Origin: Massilia phyllostachyos
GTDB taxonomy: Bacteria; Pseudomonadota; Gammaproteobacteria; Burkholderiales; Burkholderiaceae_D
Direction of reading: 5' to 3'
Assembly (NCBI RefSeq): GCF_021044825.1
Contig: NZ_JAJNOC010000001.1
Location: forward strand, 930,001 to 994,000
Length of the DNA: 64,000 nucleotides
The notes under the pieces were generated by a model. The model saw only the letters and a list, made by a program, of their open reading frames with translations. It did not search any database and had not been told where the DNA came from. How positions within the stretch are numbered: position 1 is the stretch's first letter; each line of letters opens with the position of its first letter. This document shows positions 49,276 through 57,168 of the stretch, one piece after another. Position numbers and translations under genes: made by a program.

Positions 49276-49965
49276 GCCAGTAGCGGCCACGATTGCACGG
49301 TCTCTTCTCTAGCATTCTATCTGGTTGTGTCAGGTATGTCCTTGCTCCGCCAGATTCATGCTTGCATGGAACGGTTTTGGTCGGCTCGGCTGCAACTTTA
49401 CGGTGATGGATTCCGCTTGACCGTATTTTCCCTAGGCCCGACCAGAGAGTGACCAGAACCTCGTGCTGAGATGGTACCGGGAGCAGTTCTGAATTCAAGT
49501 GAGCCACGGCAATTTGTACGTCCGCATATCTCACACTCAGCTGGGCCTGAGGCTAACAAAGGGCGCTAAACTAGCTCCAGCGGAACAGCAACTGCTACTG
49601 CTGAATGACCGCAACCTATAAAAGGTGCTAACTACGTTACCCGTCGCAGATCGACGGTCAGTTGCAGTAGCTCAGGTCGACCGTTCCGTGCAGCATCAGG
49701 TTTCTCACCCCAAACGGCTACAACCTATGGATCGGTATCCAACGCCGGCGGTAAGCCGAGGCAAGCACGCGCCCTAGTCCTCTATGCTCAAAATGATGCA
49801 ATTTGAAAACTATCCTCCGCTTGCTCAACTAGAGGCAAGGCGCACGATTGAGTTGGCCTGGCTTTGAAAAAATATGAAACTTTAAGTTATTGTTTTTAAA
49901 GGACTTTTTTCATCTACCTAGCAAAAAACTAAATTCTCGCTAAATCGACAAATTTTTCCGAAAAA
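49276..49965. other. Island left flank without a recognisable gene
   Basis: The first 690 bp of the island show no convincing coding frame, with many stops in all frames. GC falls toward the right and becomes AT-rich from about 49860. A short AT-rich sequence TAAGTTATTGTTTTTAAAGG (49883-49902) has a near copy at 56879. The end of the stretch probably holds the promoter for the structured leader at 49966. Confidence 0.5.
49883..49902 (+). repeat. 20-bp direct repeat, left copy (partner at 56879-56898)
   Basis: TAAGTTATTGTTTTTAAAGG matches 19 of 20 bases at 56879-56898 in the same orientation; similar T-rich sequence follows each. The pair brackets about 7.0 kb that ends with a tyrosine integrase gene 240 bp from the right copy, so they may be the att core of a nested element. 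The AT-rich composition makes chance more likely than for the tRNA repeat. Confidence 0.4.
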
Positions 49966-50035
49966 AGAGGGTTACAATGCAAGCCACTGGTCTTCGGCCA
50001 AGAAGTGAACCAGTGTCTAATCCACGCAACCCTCT
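49966..50035 (+). ncRNA. Structured RNA leader before the 80-residue HTH gene
   Basis: An outer stem pairs AGAGGGTT (49966-49973) with AACCCTCT (50028-50035). Inside it, CACTGGT-CTTC (49985-49995) pairs with GAAG (50002-50005) and ACCAGTG (50009-50015) with a 3-nt bulge TGA and hexaloop GGCCAA. The outer stem ends 3 bases before the TAGGAG ribosome binding site of the next gene. The fold suggests a cis-acting translational control element or protein-binding RNA. It matches no riboswitch class I know. Confidence 0.5.
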
Positions 50036-50048
50036 ATAGGAGTTTACC

Positions 50049-50291
50049 ATGGCTAAGCAGGATGAACATCAGCGTCGCATTGAGGAACTTGAGCGCCAAG
50101 TTAAGGGCTTGCAACGTCAGACAGGTATTTTGCATGCCAAAGTCGAGATGACAACCAATAAGCAAGAGCGCCGCATTCGTGACCTCGAAATCAAGGCCCA
50201 TGTGGCACAAGGCGTGCCACAAACGAAAGTTGCTAAAGTTTATCAACTGAGCCCGGGCCGCGTGAACCAGATCGTCAAGAAGCTGGCTTAA
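50049..50291 (+). CDS. Small coiled-coil/helix-turn-helix protein
   Basis: The 80-residue protein has an N-terminal coiled coil (HQRRIEELERQVKGLQRQTG, residues 7-40) and a C-terminal helix-turn-helix of the resolvase/Hin type (HVAQGVPQTKVAKVYQLSPGRVNQIVKKL). TAGGAG precedes the ATG. The layout suggests a dimeric DNA- or RNA-binding regulator. It has its own structured leader and its own terminator, so it is a single-gene unit. The leader could be the target of its own product. Confidence 0.75.
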   Translation: MAKQDEHQRRIEELERQVKGLQRQTGILHAKVEMTTNKQERRIRDLEIKAHVAQGVPQTKVAKVYQLSPGRVNQIVKKLA

Positions 50292-50314
50292 CTTAAACGC
50301 GCTCCAGGTGAGAG

Positions 50315-50342
50315 AGGGTGTTGCTATGCAGCACCCTTTTTT
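50315..50342 (+). terminator. Terminator of the 80-residue HTH gene
   Basis: A 10-bp stem AGGGTGTTGC / GCAGCACCCT (one T-G pair) with loop TAT is followed by six T residues. Confidence 0.88.
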
Positions 50343-50389
50343 ATGCGGCCTATTTGCATGCCTAGCACGCCCTGCACACCGCAATGGCG

Positions 50390-51127
50390 TCAATAGTAGA
50401 AGCCGTAATCCAGTTCTTCGTAGCGAAGTGCGTCCACGAAAATCTGATTGGGGTCGGGGGAGCGGCGGATATCCGCCATTTTCAAGAAGATGCGTTCGGA
50501 GCGCTGGCCCGTCGATTGCGCGTAGGGCCGACCCGTCAGGAACTTGGAGTTGTCCAGGGCAAGCATTGCGTCGTCCAAAGGGATTTCGATCTCGACAAAC
50601 CCCCCGTCTGGAGCGCTGCCGAGGGCTTTACTTAACCCCGCTATGTGCACGACGACCCCTTCCGACAGGAGAGCATCCATCCCGGCCACGTTGCCGCCGT
50701 AATTGCCCGCCGCGTTTGCTGCATCGAGAGGTGTCAGGTCGACTACGTAGGCGTTCATTGGGTTCTGGTAATAGACAGCGCCGCCCGCATTCGTGTTCAG
50801 TGGTTCTCCAGACCAGTATTCGATGATCTCCTTGTAGCGCGGGGGAAGATTGGGAGCCTTCTCGAAGATGCAGCCGCGCAGGCTAGCGGGAATGCTCACT
50901 CGCTCCGAGTAATCGGCGTCGCCGGTGCGCAAGCTGGCGACGAGCAGGGCGTCCTCCGGCAACGGGGCGAGACTAAGCTTGTGGGTGGCCTTGAGATAGT
51001 AGCCCTCCTTGCGGGTGAGATCCGTTGCTTCGTTGTCCGCCAAGCAGCAGCGGTCGTAGTAGTCGAGATCCTTGATTTTCAGGACGGTCGCCATCGCTTG
51101 CTTTGTTACGTAGATCGTGACGGTCAT
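50390..51127 (-). CDS. Island protein of unknown function, last gene of the NTase operon
   Basis: I do not recognise this 245-residue soluble protein. It begins MTVTIYVTKQAMATVLKIKD, is acidic, and has no signal peptide or membrane helix; the middle is rich in short turns (NAAGNYGGNVAGMDALL). Its ATG overlaps the stop of the nucleotidyltransferase-like gene (ATGA), so the two products are made together and may interact. Confidence 0.7.
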   Translation of the reverse strand: MTVTIYVTKQAMATVLKIKDLDYYDRCCLADNEATDLTRKEGYYLKATHKLSLAPLPEDALLVASLRTGDADYSERVSIPASLRGCIFEKAPNLPPRYKEIIEYWSGEPLNTNAGGAVYYQNPMNAYVVDLTPLDAANAAGNYGGNVAGMDALLSEGVVVHIAGLSKALGSAPDGGFVEIEIPLDDAMLALDNSKFLTGRPYAQSTGQRSERIFLKMADIRRSPDPNQIFVDALRYEELDYGFYY

Positions 51128-51702
51128 AGGTATTTTTCAGTGATTGGTGATGGGGCGGGGTAGTCGATAACGGTGAAGCCCTTGCGCATCAGCTTGAGCT
51201 TGTGACGCTGTTCGATCTGCGGCCGATGTGGGGCGTAATGCGTTAAGTTGCGGGATGCGGTGACGCGGCTTGCTCGCTTCGTCCTGATGGCCCGCCGGAT
51301 GGCTTCTTCTCCAATGAACGCATCGAAGTAAAACCGACAGTTGCCGAACGCTGCACGGTCAATGTCGTACTGCGGTCCCTCGACTGCAAACTGCATTGCC
51401 TGGACGTGGGAGGGCATCAAGACGAGTTGGATTACCTTGTCGGTTCGTCCTGACTTTCCGATGAAGTAGCGCGGGCCGTTCCCGATCCTGGGCAGCTCCC
51501 TGAACACGTAGTCGAAGGCGTCCTGAATCCGGTCCATTTCCCGGCTGTCGGTTGCGATGAGGTCTATATCGGTGAAGTCGGGGTGTACGGCGGGGCAGAC
51601 GATATGCTTGAGTAGCCCACCGAAGATGTAGACGTTCGGCACGCGCATCAGGTAACGCACCAGTCGCCCGGTTTCCCAGGTTGTTGAGTAGTTGCAGGTC
51701 AT
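51124..51702 (-). CDS. Nucleotidyltransferase-fold protein
   Basis: The 192-residue protein carries the pol-beta/NTase signature hGG-x(n)-DhDh: IFGGLLKHIVCPAVHPDFTDIDLIATD (residues about 24-50), with the two metal aspartates in DID. Further on, AVEGPQYDIDRAAFG and the C-terminal HKLKLMRKGFTVIDYP resemble the helper helices of tRNA-nucleotidyltransferase-like proteins. It may transfer nucleotides to an RNA or protein target. The start at 51702 is preferred because the longer upstream frame overlaps the previous gene and is Arg/Pro-rich shadow sequence. Confidence 0.65.
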   Translation of the reverse strand: MTCNYSTTWETGRLVRYLMRVPNVYIFGGLLKHIVCPAVHPDFTDIDLIATDSREMDRIQDAFDYVFRELPRIGNGPRYFIGKSGRTDKVIQLVLMPSHVQAMQFAVEGPQYDIDRAAFGNCRFYFDAFIGEEAIRRAIRTKRASRVTASRNLTHYAPHRPQIEQRHKLKLMRKGFTVIDYPAPSPITEKYL

Positions 51703-51730
51703 GAGGTCGGTCCTTGAGTGATCGTGCTTG

Positions 51731-52291
51731 CTATTTCTTACCTCGTCGGGGTGGGTCTTTTTCGTCAGCGGACGACGCAGCGGCTTCGTTTCCCCCGGCC
51801 TTCTCTTCCTTGCCCGCTGGCTCCGATTCGACCGGCTGCCCCTGCTCGGCGAGCACTGACGCTTTCCAGGCAGCCCAATCGCCGGATATAACATGACGGC
51901 CTTCCGTGTCGGGAGCGAGGGTGAGCAGGCCTTCGGCGCGCAAGATGGCGGCGAGAAATCCTGCGTTATTGCTGGATCGGCCGGTAAACGCCGTTTGGAG
52001 CAGCTTGGAAGGGAAAGGTTGCTCCTGCGGATGCGTGGCGAGACAGGCTTCGACGTTGCCGAAGGCCACGACTTCCTTGCTGAAGTAGCCGCCGCCCTCG
52101 TTACCCACGATCCTGAACGACGGGTCCTGGCGTTGGCTGTCGGTCAGGATTTGATAATGGATTCCGCCCTCGGCGTGTTTGCCCAGCTTGTTAGCCTTGG
52201 CGGACTTAAGCAGCCAGCAGGGCCGGAGGCCGGAAGCTCCGGTCGTTTCGGCGGGTACATCGCCGATGCTTGTCGTGTCTGTTTGGTTCAT
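51731..52291 (-). CDS. Island protein of unknown function
   Basis: The 186-residue protein has a folded central part (GGIHYQILTDSQRQDPSFRIVGNEGGGYFSKEVVAFG, then LLQTAFTGRSSNNAGFLAAILRAEGLL) and a disordered charged tail (KEEKAGGNEAAASSADEKDPPRRGKK). No family is recognised. It lies 28 bp upstream of the nucleotidyltransferase-like gene and likely shares its transcript. Confidence 0.7.
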   Translation of the reverse strand: MNQTDTTSIGDVPAETTGASGLRPCWLLKSAKANKLGKHAEGGIHYQILTDSQRQDPSFRIVGNEGGGYFSKEVVAFGNVEACLATHPQEQPFPSKLLQTAFTGRSSNNAGFLAAILRAEGLLTLAPDTEGRHVISGDWAAWKASVLAEQGQPVESEPAGKEEKAGGNEAAASSADEKDPPRRGKK

Positions 52292-52418
52292 TCGGTTTCT
52301 CTACAGGTCGTGTGAGTAGGTGGGATAAGAAAAACCCGCGCCGTGTGACTCGTATAGGGCTTTCGGTGATGCTCTAGCGGCGCGGCGCGGCGCGGTGCGT
52401 GCTGACCGTCCGGCAGCT

Positions 52419-52586
52419 CTAGCGCCGGAAGCTCAGCGTGAACGTCAGGTCCAGACTGCTCGGCAGGAATGCCTGTTTGATGTCGGGCAGTGCGTTCGGT
52501 AAGTTGTTCGGCATAGTCGCCCGGGCCGATCCGGTGGGCTTTTTGCTCGACCATTGCAAGTTCGGAGGAGCGATGTATTTCTTCAT
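52419..52586 (-). CDS. Small protein at the head of the NTase operon
   Basis: A 55-residue frame (MKKYIAPPNLQWSSKKPTGS) starts at an ATG with AAGGA ten bases upstream and follows a hairpin that could end an upstream transcript. Codon positions look coding. A different frame (52288-52554) overlaps it and has the same kind of ATGA overlap with the 186-residue gene, so which one is translated is open; I favour this one for its ribosome binding site. Confidence 0.4.
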   Translation of the reverse strand: MKKYIAPPNLQWSSKKPTGSARATMPNNLPNALPDIKQAFLPSSLDLTFTLSFRR

Positions 52587-53253
52587 TGGTTAGGGTTCCT
52601 TGGGTACGCTGAAATGGAAAAGCCCCTTGTCCGGATTGCGGGCAAGGGGCTCTATGAGGTGTTGCAAATAAATAATATATGACCGGAAACGCTGCACTTT
52701 CGAACCTTGCTAGGTGCAGTCAGTGCCTTGCGCATCAGCCCAGTGAGTACCGATGTTATAAACACAACGCAGTTGTTTATGAACGCGCGGCATTTGCCGG
52801 GTGTAGAGACAGGTGTGCATAAGGTCGCCACAGCGTCGAAAGGGTCGTCTCCCGCTATCATTTGCGATACCCACGATAGCGCTTTGGCTCGCTGGGTATA
52901 AGCTTGAAGATCGCTCTTCATCCTGCGCGCAGTGTCGAAGGCCTGCAGAAAGTTCTTGATCAAGGAATTCGCTTTTCGCAGGACTATGATCTCCCCGTAT
53001 GCCTTTCAAGAGGCTTGCGCAGATGCGTATAGCGCTGCTTTAGCAAGCACGGCCTAAGTGCGCCGTGAACGCAGGGCTGCCATGCAGTGACAAGCAGCAA
53101 TGGCCGCGCTCGGCTGGAACGCGCTGGCTACTTCCAACTAGCAGACCTAGGCGCATGACAGTGGAAGGAAGGCTTCCTCACTTGGTCCAAGCAGCGCGCC
53201 TGAAGCTCTTTCCTCTTCCCTATGTCCTTACTGGGTCATAGCTCAATGTGTGT
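52587..53253. other. Mostly non-coding stretch with a hairpin
   Basis: A hairpin AGCCCCTTG (52621-52629) / CAAGGGGCT (52643-52651) with a short T-run on the minus strand is a weak terminator. A minus-strand frame at 52652-52963 has only a TTG start and no clear ribosome binding site, so I do not call it. The rest shows no gene. Confidence 0.4.
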
Positions 53254-53311
53254 AAATTTTCACTGACAGTGAAAATTTCGATTGATTTCTGCACTACGGC
53301 TGTGTTTTAAT
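53254..53311 (+). promoter_or_regulatory. 25-bp palindromic operator and promoter of the retron-like locus
   Basis: AAATTTTCACTG, a central A, and CAGTGAAAATTT (53254-53278) form a perfect palindrome with 12-bp arms. TTGATT (53282-53287) follows 3 bp later, with TTTAAT (53306-53311) at an 18-bp spacing. The placement just before the -35 box is that of an operator, most likely for the XRE protein encoded downstream. Confidence 0.55.
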
Positions 53312-53641
53312 AGCTTCAGGCCGAGTGATACCGCTCGGATGATGTTCGATGTATGTGTACTTCAGTACCCGAAGTTTGATAGCAAAGAGCTGCTTAACGA
53401 TCCTGGACGTTCTCAGGATTGCCCACTTCCAGAAGTAGGCTAAATTCCCCGCAACGGGCCGCATTGCCCGAAGCGACAAGTGCCAACCGACCGCGAGCCA
53501 GTTGCGATGTGCAGCGAACGAACGGTGGGGCAGCGCTCGAAGGGTTTCGACTGGTAATGGGCTTGTTATGTCGGGCTGGCACCTTCCGGCTTATTTGCTA
53601 ACGGGGCAGGGCAATTTCGCCCGGATTGAAGGACGCTTATT
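53312..53641 (+). ncRNA. Untranslated leader that may contain the retron msr-msd RNA
   Basis: About 330 nt lie between the predicted promoter and the first small gene, without a coding frame. Several small hairpins can be drawn (CCGAG/CTCGG at 53321-53338, GTAC/GTAC at 53357-53368, ATCCTG/CAGGAT at 53400-53418, CGGGC/GCCCG at 53455-53470). This is where a retron non-coding RNA would be expected. I could not identify the a1/a2 pairing or a long msd stem by eye, so the call is positional. Confidence 0.3.
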
Positions 53642-53872
53642 ATGCAGCCACATACTCTCGAAACAAGTATCCGCACGTTGAAAAGCCTGCGCGATACGTA
53701 TCATAGCCAGCTCGACATTCGTGCAGTTGCTGAGTTGAACACCGTCATCGCTGAATTGGAGATTGTCAGCCGACAGGAAGGATCGGAGCGCAGAAAGGTA
53801 GCTTGCTATCGCGCGTTTCAAGTAATTGCAGAATTCCTTCGTCTGGTTAGCAACATTCAAGACCTGATGTGA
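53642..53872 (+). CDS. Small helical protein upstream of the XRE-RT pair
   Basis: The 76-residue protein (MQPHTLETSIRTLKSLRDTY) is predicted to be nearly all helical with heptad-like leucines. AAGGA lies 10 bases before the ATG. It is the first gene after the palindromic promoter and 53 bp before the XRE gene, so it is probably a third component of the retron-like operon. No family is recognised. Confidence 0.6.
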   Translation: MQPHTLETSIRTLKSLRDTYHSQLDIRAVAELNTVIAELEIVSRQEGSERRKVACYRAFQVIAEFLRLVSNIQDLM

Positions 53873-53925
53873 TGTTTAGCCGAGCTCCTGCACAACAAGC
53901 CCATTAATTTTTTTGATTGAATATC

Positions 53926-54219
53926 ATGAACCTTGGCAAAGCGATCCAGACTAGTCGCCAACGTCGTAGGCTTTCTCAAGAGGCACTTGCGAAGCTGGCC
54001 GGGTGTTCGGTTTCCTATCTTTCGATGCTTGAGAACTCCAAGCGCGACCCAACCATATCTACGGTCGAGAAGATTGCAGCTGCACTAAAGGTTCCTGTCG
54101 AGATTTTGTTTTTTCTTGCTGCCGAGAAGGGCGAACTTGCAGGCATCAACAAGGAGCTCGCGGGACAGTTAGCATTGACAGCTTTGGAGCTTTTGGATGA
54201 AAAAGCCCCCGAACAGTGA
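53926..54219 (+). CDS. XRE-family helix-turn-helix regulator
   Basis: The 97-residue protein has a clear Cro/CI-type helix-turn-helix (LGKAIQTSRQRRRLSQEALAKLAGCSVSYLSMLENSKRDPTISTVEKIAAAL, residues about 2-55) and a short helical C-terminus. Its 3' end overlaps the start of the reverse transcriptase gene by 23 bp in another frame, so the two are co-translated. XRE-type partners occur in some retron families, where they may act as effector or repressor. A frame extension to a TTG three codons earlier is less likely. Confidence 0.88.
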   Translation: MNLGKAIQTSRQRRRLSQEALAKLAGCSVSYLSMLENSKRDPTISTVEKIAAALKVPVEILFFLAAEKGELAGINKELAGQLALTALELLDEKAPEQ

Positions 54220-55246
54220 CAAGAGTGTTCCGTATTATCCGTGCGAGCCAATCCATAGTATCGCTGCGCTCGAAATGGCGTTGGGAATACCTGAGCGATG
54301 GTTAAGGCGTATCGCTTCGGCAGCAAATCAATCCTATCGACTAGCAGCGGAAGAGATAAAAAAAGACGGAAGCAAACGGCAGACCTTCGACGCTTATCCG
54401 CGCCTGAAATATGCCCAAAGACGCATTAAAGATCGCATTCTAAGCCGTGTTGAGTACCCAGATTACTTGAACGGAAGTCTTAAAGGGCGCAGTCCTCGTA
54501 AAAATGCTGAAGCCCACGTAGGCGCAAAAATTACAATTGGCGAAGACATTGCCAACTTTTTCCCGACAATTTCGTCTACGCTTGTGAAGGCGATGTGGCG
54601 CGGCCTTTTCGGGTTTTCTGAGGAGGTCGCAAATCTCTTGACGCTGCTCACGGTGAAGGATGATGGCGTCCCGCAGGGAGCCGTCACCAGCTCCTACTTG
54701 GCTAACCTGGTCTTTTGGGCTAGGGAACCCCAACTCTACAAGCAGTTTCGACGGCGCGGCTATCGATACACCCGCTACGTCGACGACATTAGCGTTTCAT
54801 GTAAGCGGCGCATTACCGATAGCGAGAAGTCGGAAATTATCTCCAGTGTCTATGCGATGCTCCGCAGCGCTGGCGTGCAACCCAAGCGCCAGAAGCATGA
54901 GGTGCACACAGCAGGGACGCGAATCGTAACAACAAAGCTCGTGCATAACGTCAGAGTTTCTTTGCCTAAAGAAATGCGCCGAGGCATTCGCGCGTCAGTC
55001 TTTCAGCTTGAGGCAAGAGCCGCCTTTGGCGAGCATGATAAGGCACTTCATAAAGAGCTTTTAACGGTATCGAGCCGTGTTGGTCTGTTGAACAGCTTTC
55101 ATCCGTCCGAAGGGGCACAGTTAAAGGTGCGCTTAAAGAGGTTACGGAAAATGATCGAAGATGCTGCTCAGGGCCTGCAACGTACACAAGAGGTAGGCCG
55201 GCACGCTGTTGGCATCTCTAACTCGGAACCTGCACCTTGGGACTAA
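54197..55246 (+). CDS. Retron-like reverse transcriptase
   Basis: The 349-residue protein shows RT motifs in order: YPRLKYAQRRIKDRIL, ITIGEDIANFFPTIS (first catalytic Asp near D117), GVPQGAVTSSYLANLVF (residues 158-174) and RYVDDISVS with the YVDD box at 194-197. NAEAH at residues 103-107 fits the retron region-X motif NAxxH. In region Y the usual VTG is replaced by VTT (IVTTKLVHN). Retron RTs make multicopy single-stranded DNA from a nearby RNA and act in phage defence with a partner protein. It overlaps the XRE gene. Confidence 0.85.
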   Translation: MKKPPNSDKSVPYYPCEPIHSIAALEMALGIPERWLRRIASAANQSYRLAAEEIKKDGSKRQTFDAYPRLKYAQRRIKDRILSRVEYPDYLNGSLKGRSPRKNAEAHVGAKITIGEDIANFFPTISSTLVKAMWRGLFGFSEEVANLLTLLTVKDDGVPQGAVTSSYLANLVFWAREPQLYKQFRRRGYRYTRYVDDISVSCKRRITDSEKSEIISSVYAMLRSAGVQPKRQKHEVHTAGTRIVTTKLVHNVRVSLPKEMRRGIRASVFQLEARAAFGEHDKALHKELLTVSSRVGLLNSFHPSEGAQLKVRLKRLRKMIEDAAQGLQRTQEVGRHAVGISNSEPAPWD

Positions 55247-55451
55247 TTAGGGTGATAGCCCAGTTGGCTCGTTGGATGTTGATCGGCTCTATGCGTGATT
55301 TACCCTTCAGGCGAAGCAAATAAGTGTCTCACCGGCGAGCGCTTCCTAATGTTGCAGTCGGGTTCCTTGACCAAGCTTGACGGTCAGGGATGCGCTCTCG
55401 ATGGCGGATCGTTATGATTGATCCCGGTAGTCCTAGTAAAGGACTATCAAC

Positions 55452-56636
55452 ATGCCGCCCGACAAAACAAGTAACCACAATTTTTCAACCAAGTTCTGCT
55501 TCACGAAGGCCAGCCTCAACACGGCCTTGGCTTCGTTCCTTACCCACAGCGACAAGGACCAACTCGACTGCTACGACACGAAGTGCGTCGGGCTGATCGC
55601 AGTCCTGTATCGCAGCGGTCGGATCAACTTCCGCGCCCGCCCGGTCCTGCACAAGCAGCGCCTATCCCTGGCGCTCGGGGATTACAGCGCCCACTTCACG
55701 GTCGAACAGGCACGTCTCGCCTGCACATCTGCACGCCTCCAGGCTGCACAGGGCATCGATCCGCGCGCACCGAGCCGCGTCGGCATCACGTTCGCTCAGC
55801 TCTGGTCCGACCATTACTACCCGGCTGTAAAAGCTCGTAAGCGCAGCATCAAGGACGACGTGCAGAAATTCGAGCGTTGGCTGTCCAGCGAATTCGGACA
55901 CCTGCCGCTGGCTGCCATCAAGTCGTCGAACATCGTGGCCTTCCTCGACATGCTGAGCGAGCGCGAGCATCTGTCGCCCGCGACCGTCAATCGCTATCTC
56001 GCCTTGCTGAAGGCGATATTCCGTTACGCCGTCGAGAATGACCTGCATACGAAGAGCCCCGCCAAGCACATCCGTCCGCTCGTAGAGGCGAACATCCGTA
56101 CCCGAGTGCTGGATGCCGCCGAGCGTGCCGCGTTCAAGGAGGCTTGCGAGCACGAGAGCAACCGGGCTGCGGCATCGCTGTTCATGCTGCTCTTTCTGAC
56201 TGCGGCTCGGCTCGGCGAAGCGCTCGCGGCCAAGGTGTATGACGTCGATCTGGCAAGCCGCACGTGGCATTTGCCGATGACAAAGTCGGGCAAGTCGGCA
56301 CATATCTGCCTCAGCTCGGCGGCGGTGGAACTGCTGCGCGAGGTAATCGGCAAACGGAAGGCCGGTTATCTGTTTCCGGGCAAGGACCCGGCCAAGCCCA
56401 TGACGAGGCCCGCGAAGGCGTTCGAGCGAATCTGCGCGAGCGCGGGCATCGAGGGCTTCACGATCCACGACCTGCGCCGCACCTGGGCATCGATCGCCGT
56501 CAACGCCGGCGTGCCGCTGTTCACCGTCTCCAAGGCGCTGCGTCACTCGTCACCGAACGTCACGGCTGCACGCTATGCACACCTGCAGGACCAAGCATTG
56601 ATCGATGCGAACAACTTGGTTGGCGAGATGGTGTGA
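55452..56636 (+). CDS. Tyrosine recombinase/integrase
   Basis: The 394-residue protein has an N-terminal arm-binding DUF4102-like part, a core-binding SAM-like domain (residues about 110-200) and a catalytic domain with the R-H-R-H-Y set: TAARLGEAL, HDLRRTWAS, LRHSSPNVTAARYAHL. AAGGAC precedes the ATG. It is followed within 240 bp by one copy of a 20-bp direct repeat. It may belong to the element that carries the retron-like locus. Confidence 0.93.
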   Translation: MPPDKTSNHNFSTKFCFTKASLNTALASFLTHSDKDQLDCYDTKCVGLIAVLYRSGRINFRARPVLHKQRLSLALGDYSAHFTVEQARLACTSARLQAAQGIDPRAPSRVGITFAQLWSDHYYPAVKARKRSIKDDVQKFERWLSSEFGHLPLAAIKSSNIVAFLDMLSEREHLSPATVNRYLALLKAIFRYAVENDLHTKSPAKHIRPLVEANIRTRVLDAAERAAFKEACEHESNRAAASLFMLLFLTAARLGEALAAKVYDVDLASRTWHLPMTKSGKSAHICLSSAAVELLREVIGKRKAGYLFPGKDPAKPMTRPAKAFERICASAGIEGFTIHDLRRTWASIAVNAGVPLFTVSKALRHSSPNVTAARYAHLQDQALIDANNLVGEMV

Positions 56637-56970
56637 TTGAGGGGGCCGGAATGTCGCAAAACTGCCACATTCAAAAAATATTTTGTCTCGGTGGACAGCG
56701 AAAAAAGGCGGCTGGTCGGAGCTTAAAACAGGCAGGAAATTGCCTTGCCCGGCTGAAGTATCGGCATGCCACCGATTTTTTGGTGCGTGAACGAGTTATC
56801 TGGACAAAATCGATTGACGGTCTTGGAGGCTGGTAAAACCCTCATCCGCCGCCTTCCATTTACTTATGTTTTCTAGTGTAAGTTACTGTTTTTAAAGGCT
56901 TTTATTCGATGGCTCATCCGCTTAATATGGGCTTGCTTAATTTTCTTAACGCAATTTGGAGGAGCATCGA
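56637..56970. other. Gap after the integrase, with the right copy of the 20-bp direct repeat
   Basis: No gene is visible in this 334-bp stretch. TAAGTTACTGTTTTTAAAGG lies at 56879-56898. The following AT-rich DNA, with GGAGG near 56958, leads into the AlpA-like gene and probably includes its promoter. Confidence 0.5.
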
Positions 56971-57159
56971 ATGTACGAACCGAGCAGTTATCTAACAACG
57001 AAGGAAGTGGCAACGTTGCTGCGCATCGCGCCGCAGACCCTGGAGAAAGCCCGCTCTACCGGACTGGGTCCGCAAATCCCGTTCGTCAAGGTGGGCCGAG
57101 CGGTGCGATACGCATGCGAAGACGTGCGTGCATGGGTGGAAACGAACAAGAACATCTAA
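56971..57159 (+). CDS. AlpA/excisionase-type helix-turn-helix protein
   Basis: The 62-residue protein has the MerR/AlpA-like winged-helix pattern (YLTTKEVATLLRIAPQTLEKARSTG ... FVKVGRAVRYACEDVRAWVE). A strong GGAGGAG lies before the ATG. Proteins of this class regulate excision and gene expression in P4-like satellites and genomic islands. It lies 9 bp upstream of the DUF927 gene. Confidence 0.88.
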   Translation: MYEPSSYLTTKEVATLLRIAPQTLEKARSTGLGPQIPFVKVGRAVRYACEDVRAWVETNKNI

Positions 57160-57168
57160 GAGCTAACT

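Noticed and set aside
52288..52554. An 88-codon minus-strand frame overlapping the 186-residue gene by ATGA
   Set aside because: It has no ribosome binding site and overlaps a better-supported 55-residue frame; composition is unusual (many His, Pro, Arg).
53298..53315. GGCTGTGTTTTAATAG resembling the IS1595 end
   Set aside because: Only 10 bases match and it overlaps the predicted -10 element of the retron-like locus.
53440..53620. Integron attC-like recombination site suggested by paired short repeats
   Set aside because: The RYYYAAC/GTTRRRY core sites and the proper hairpin are not found.
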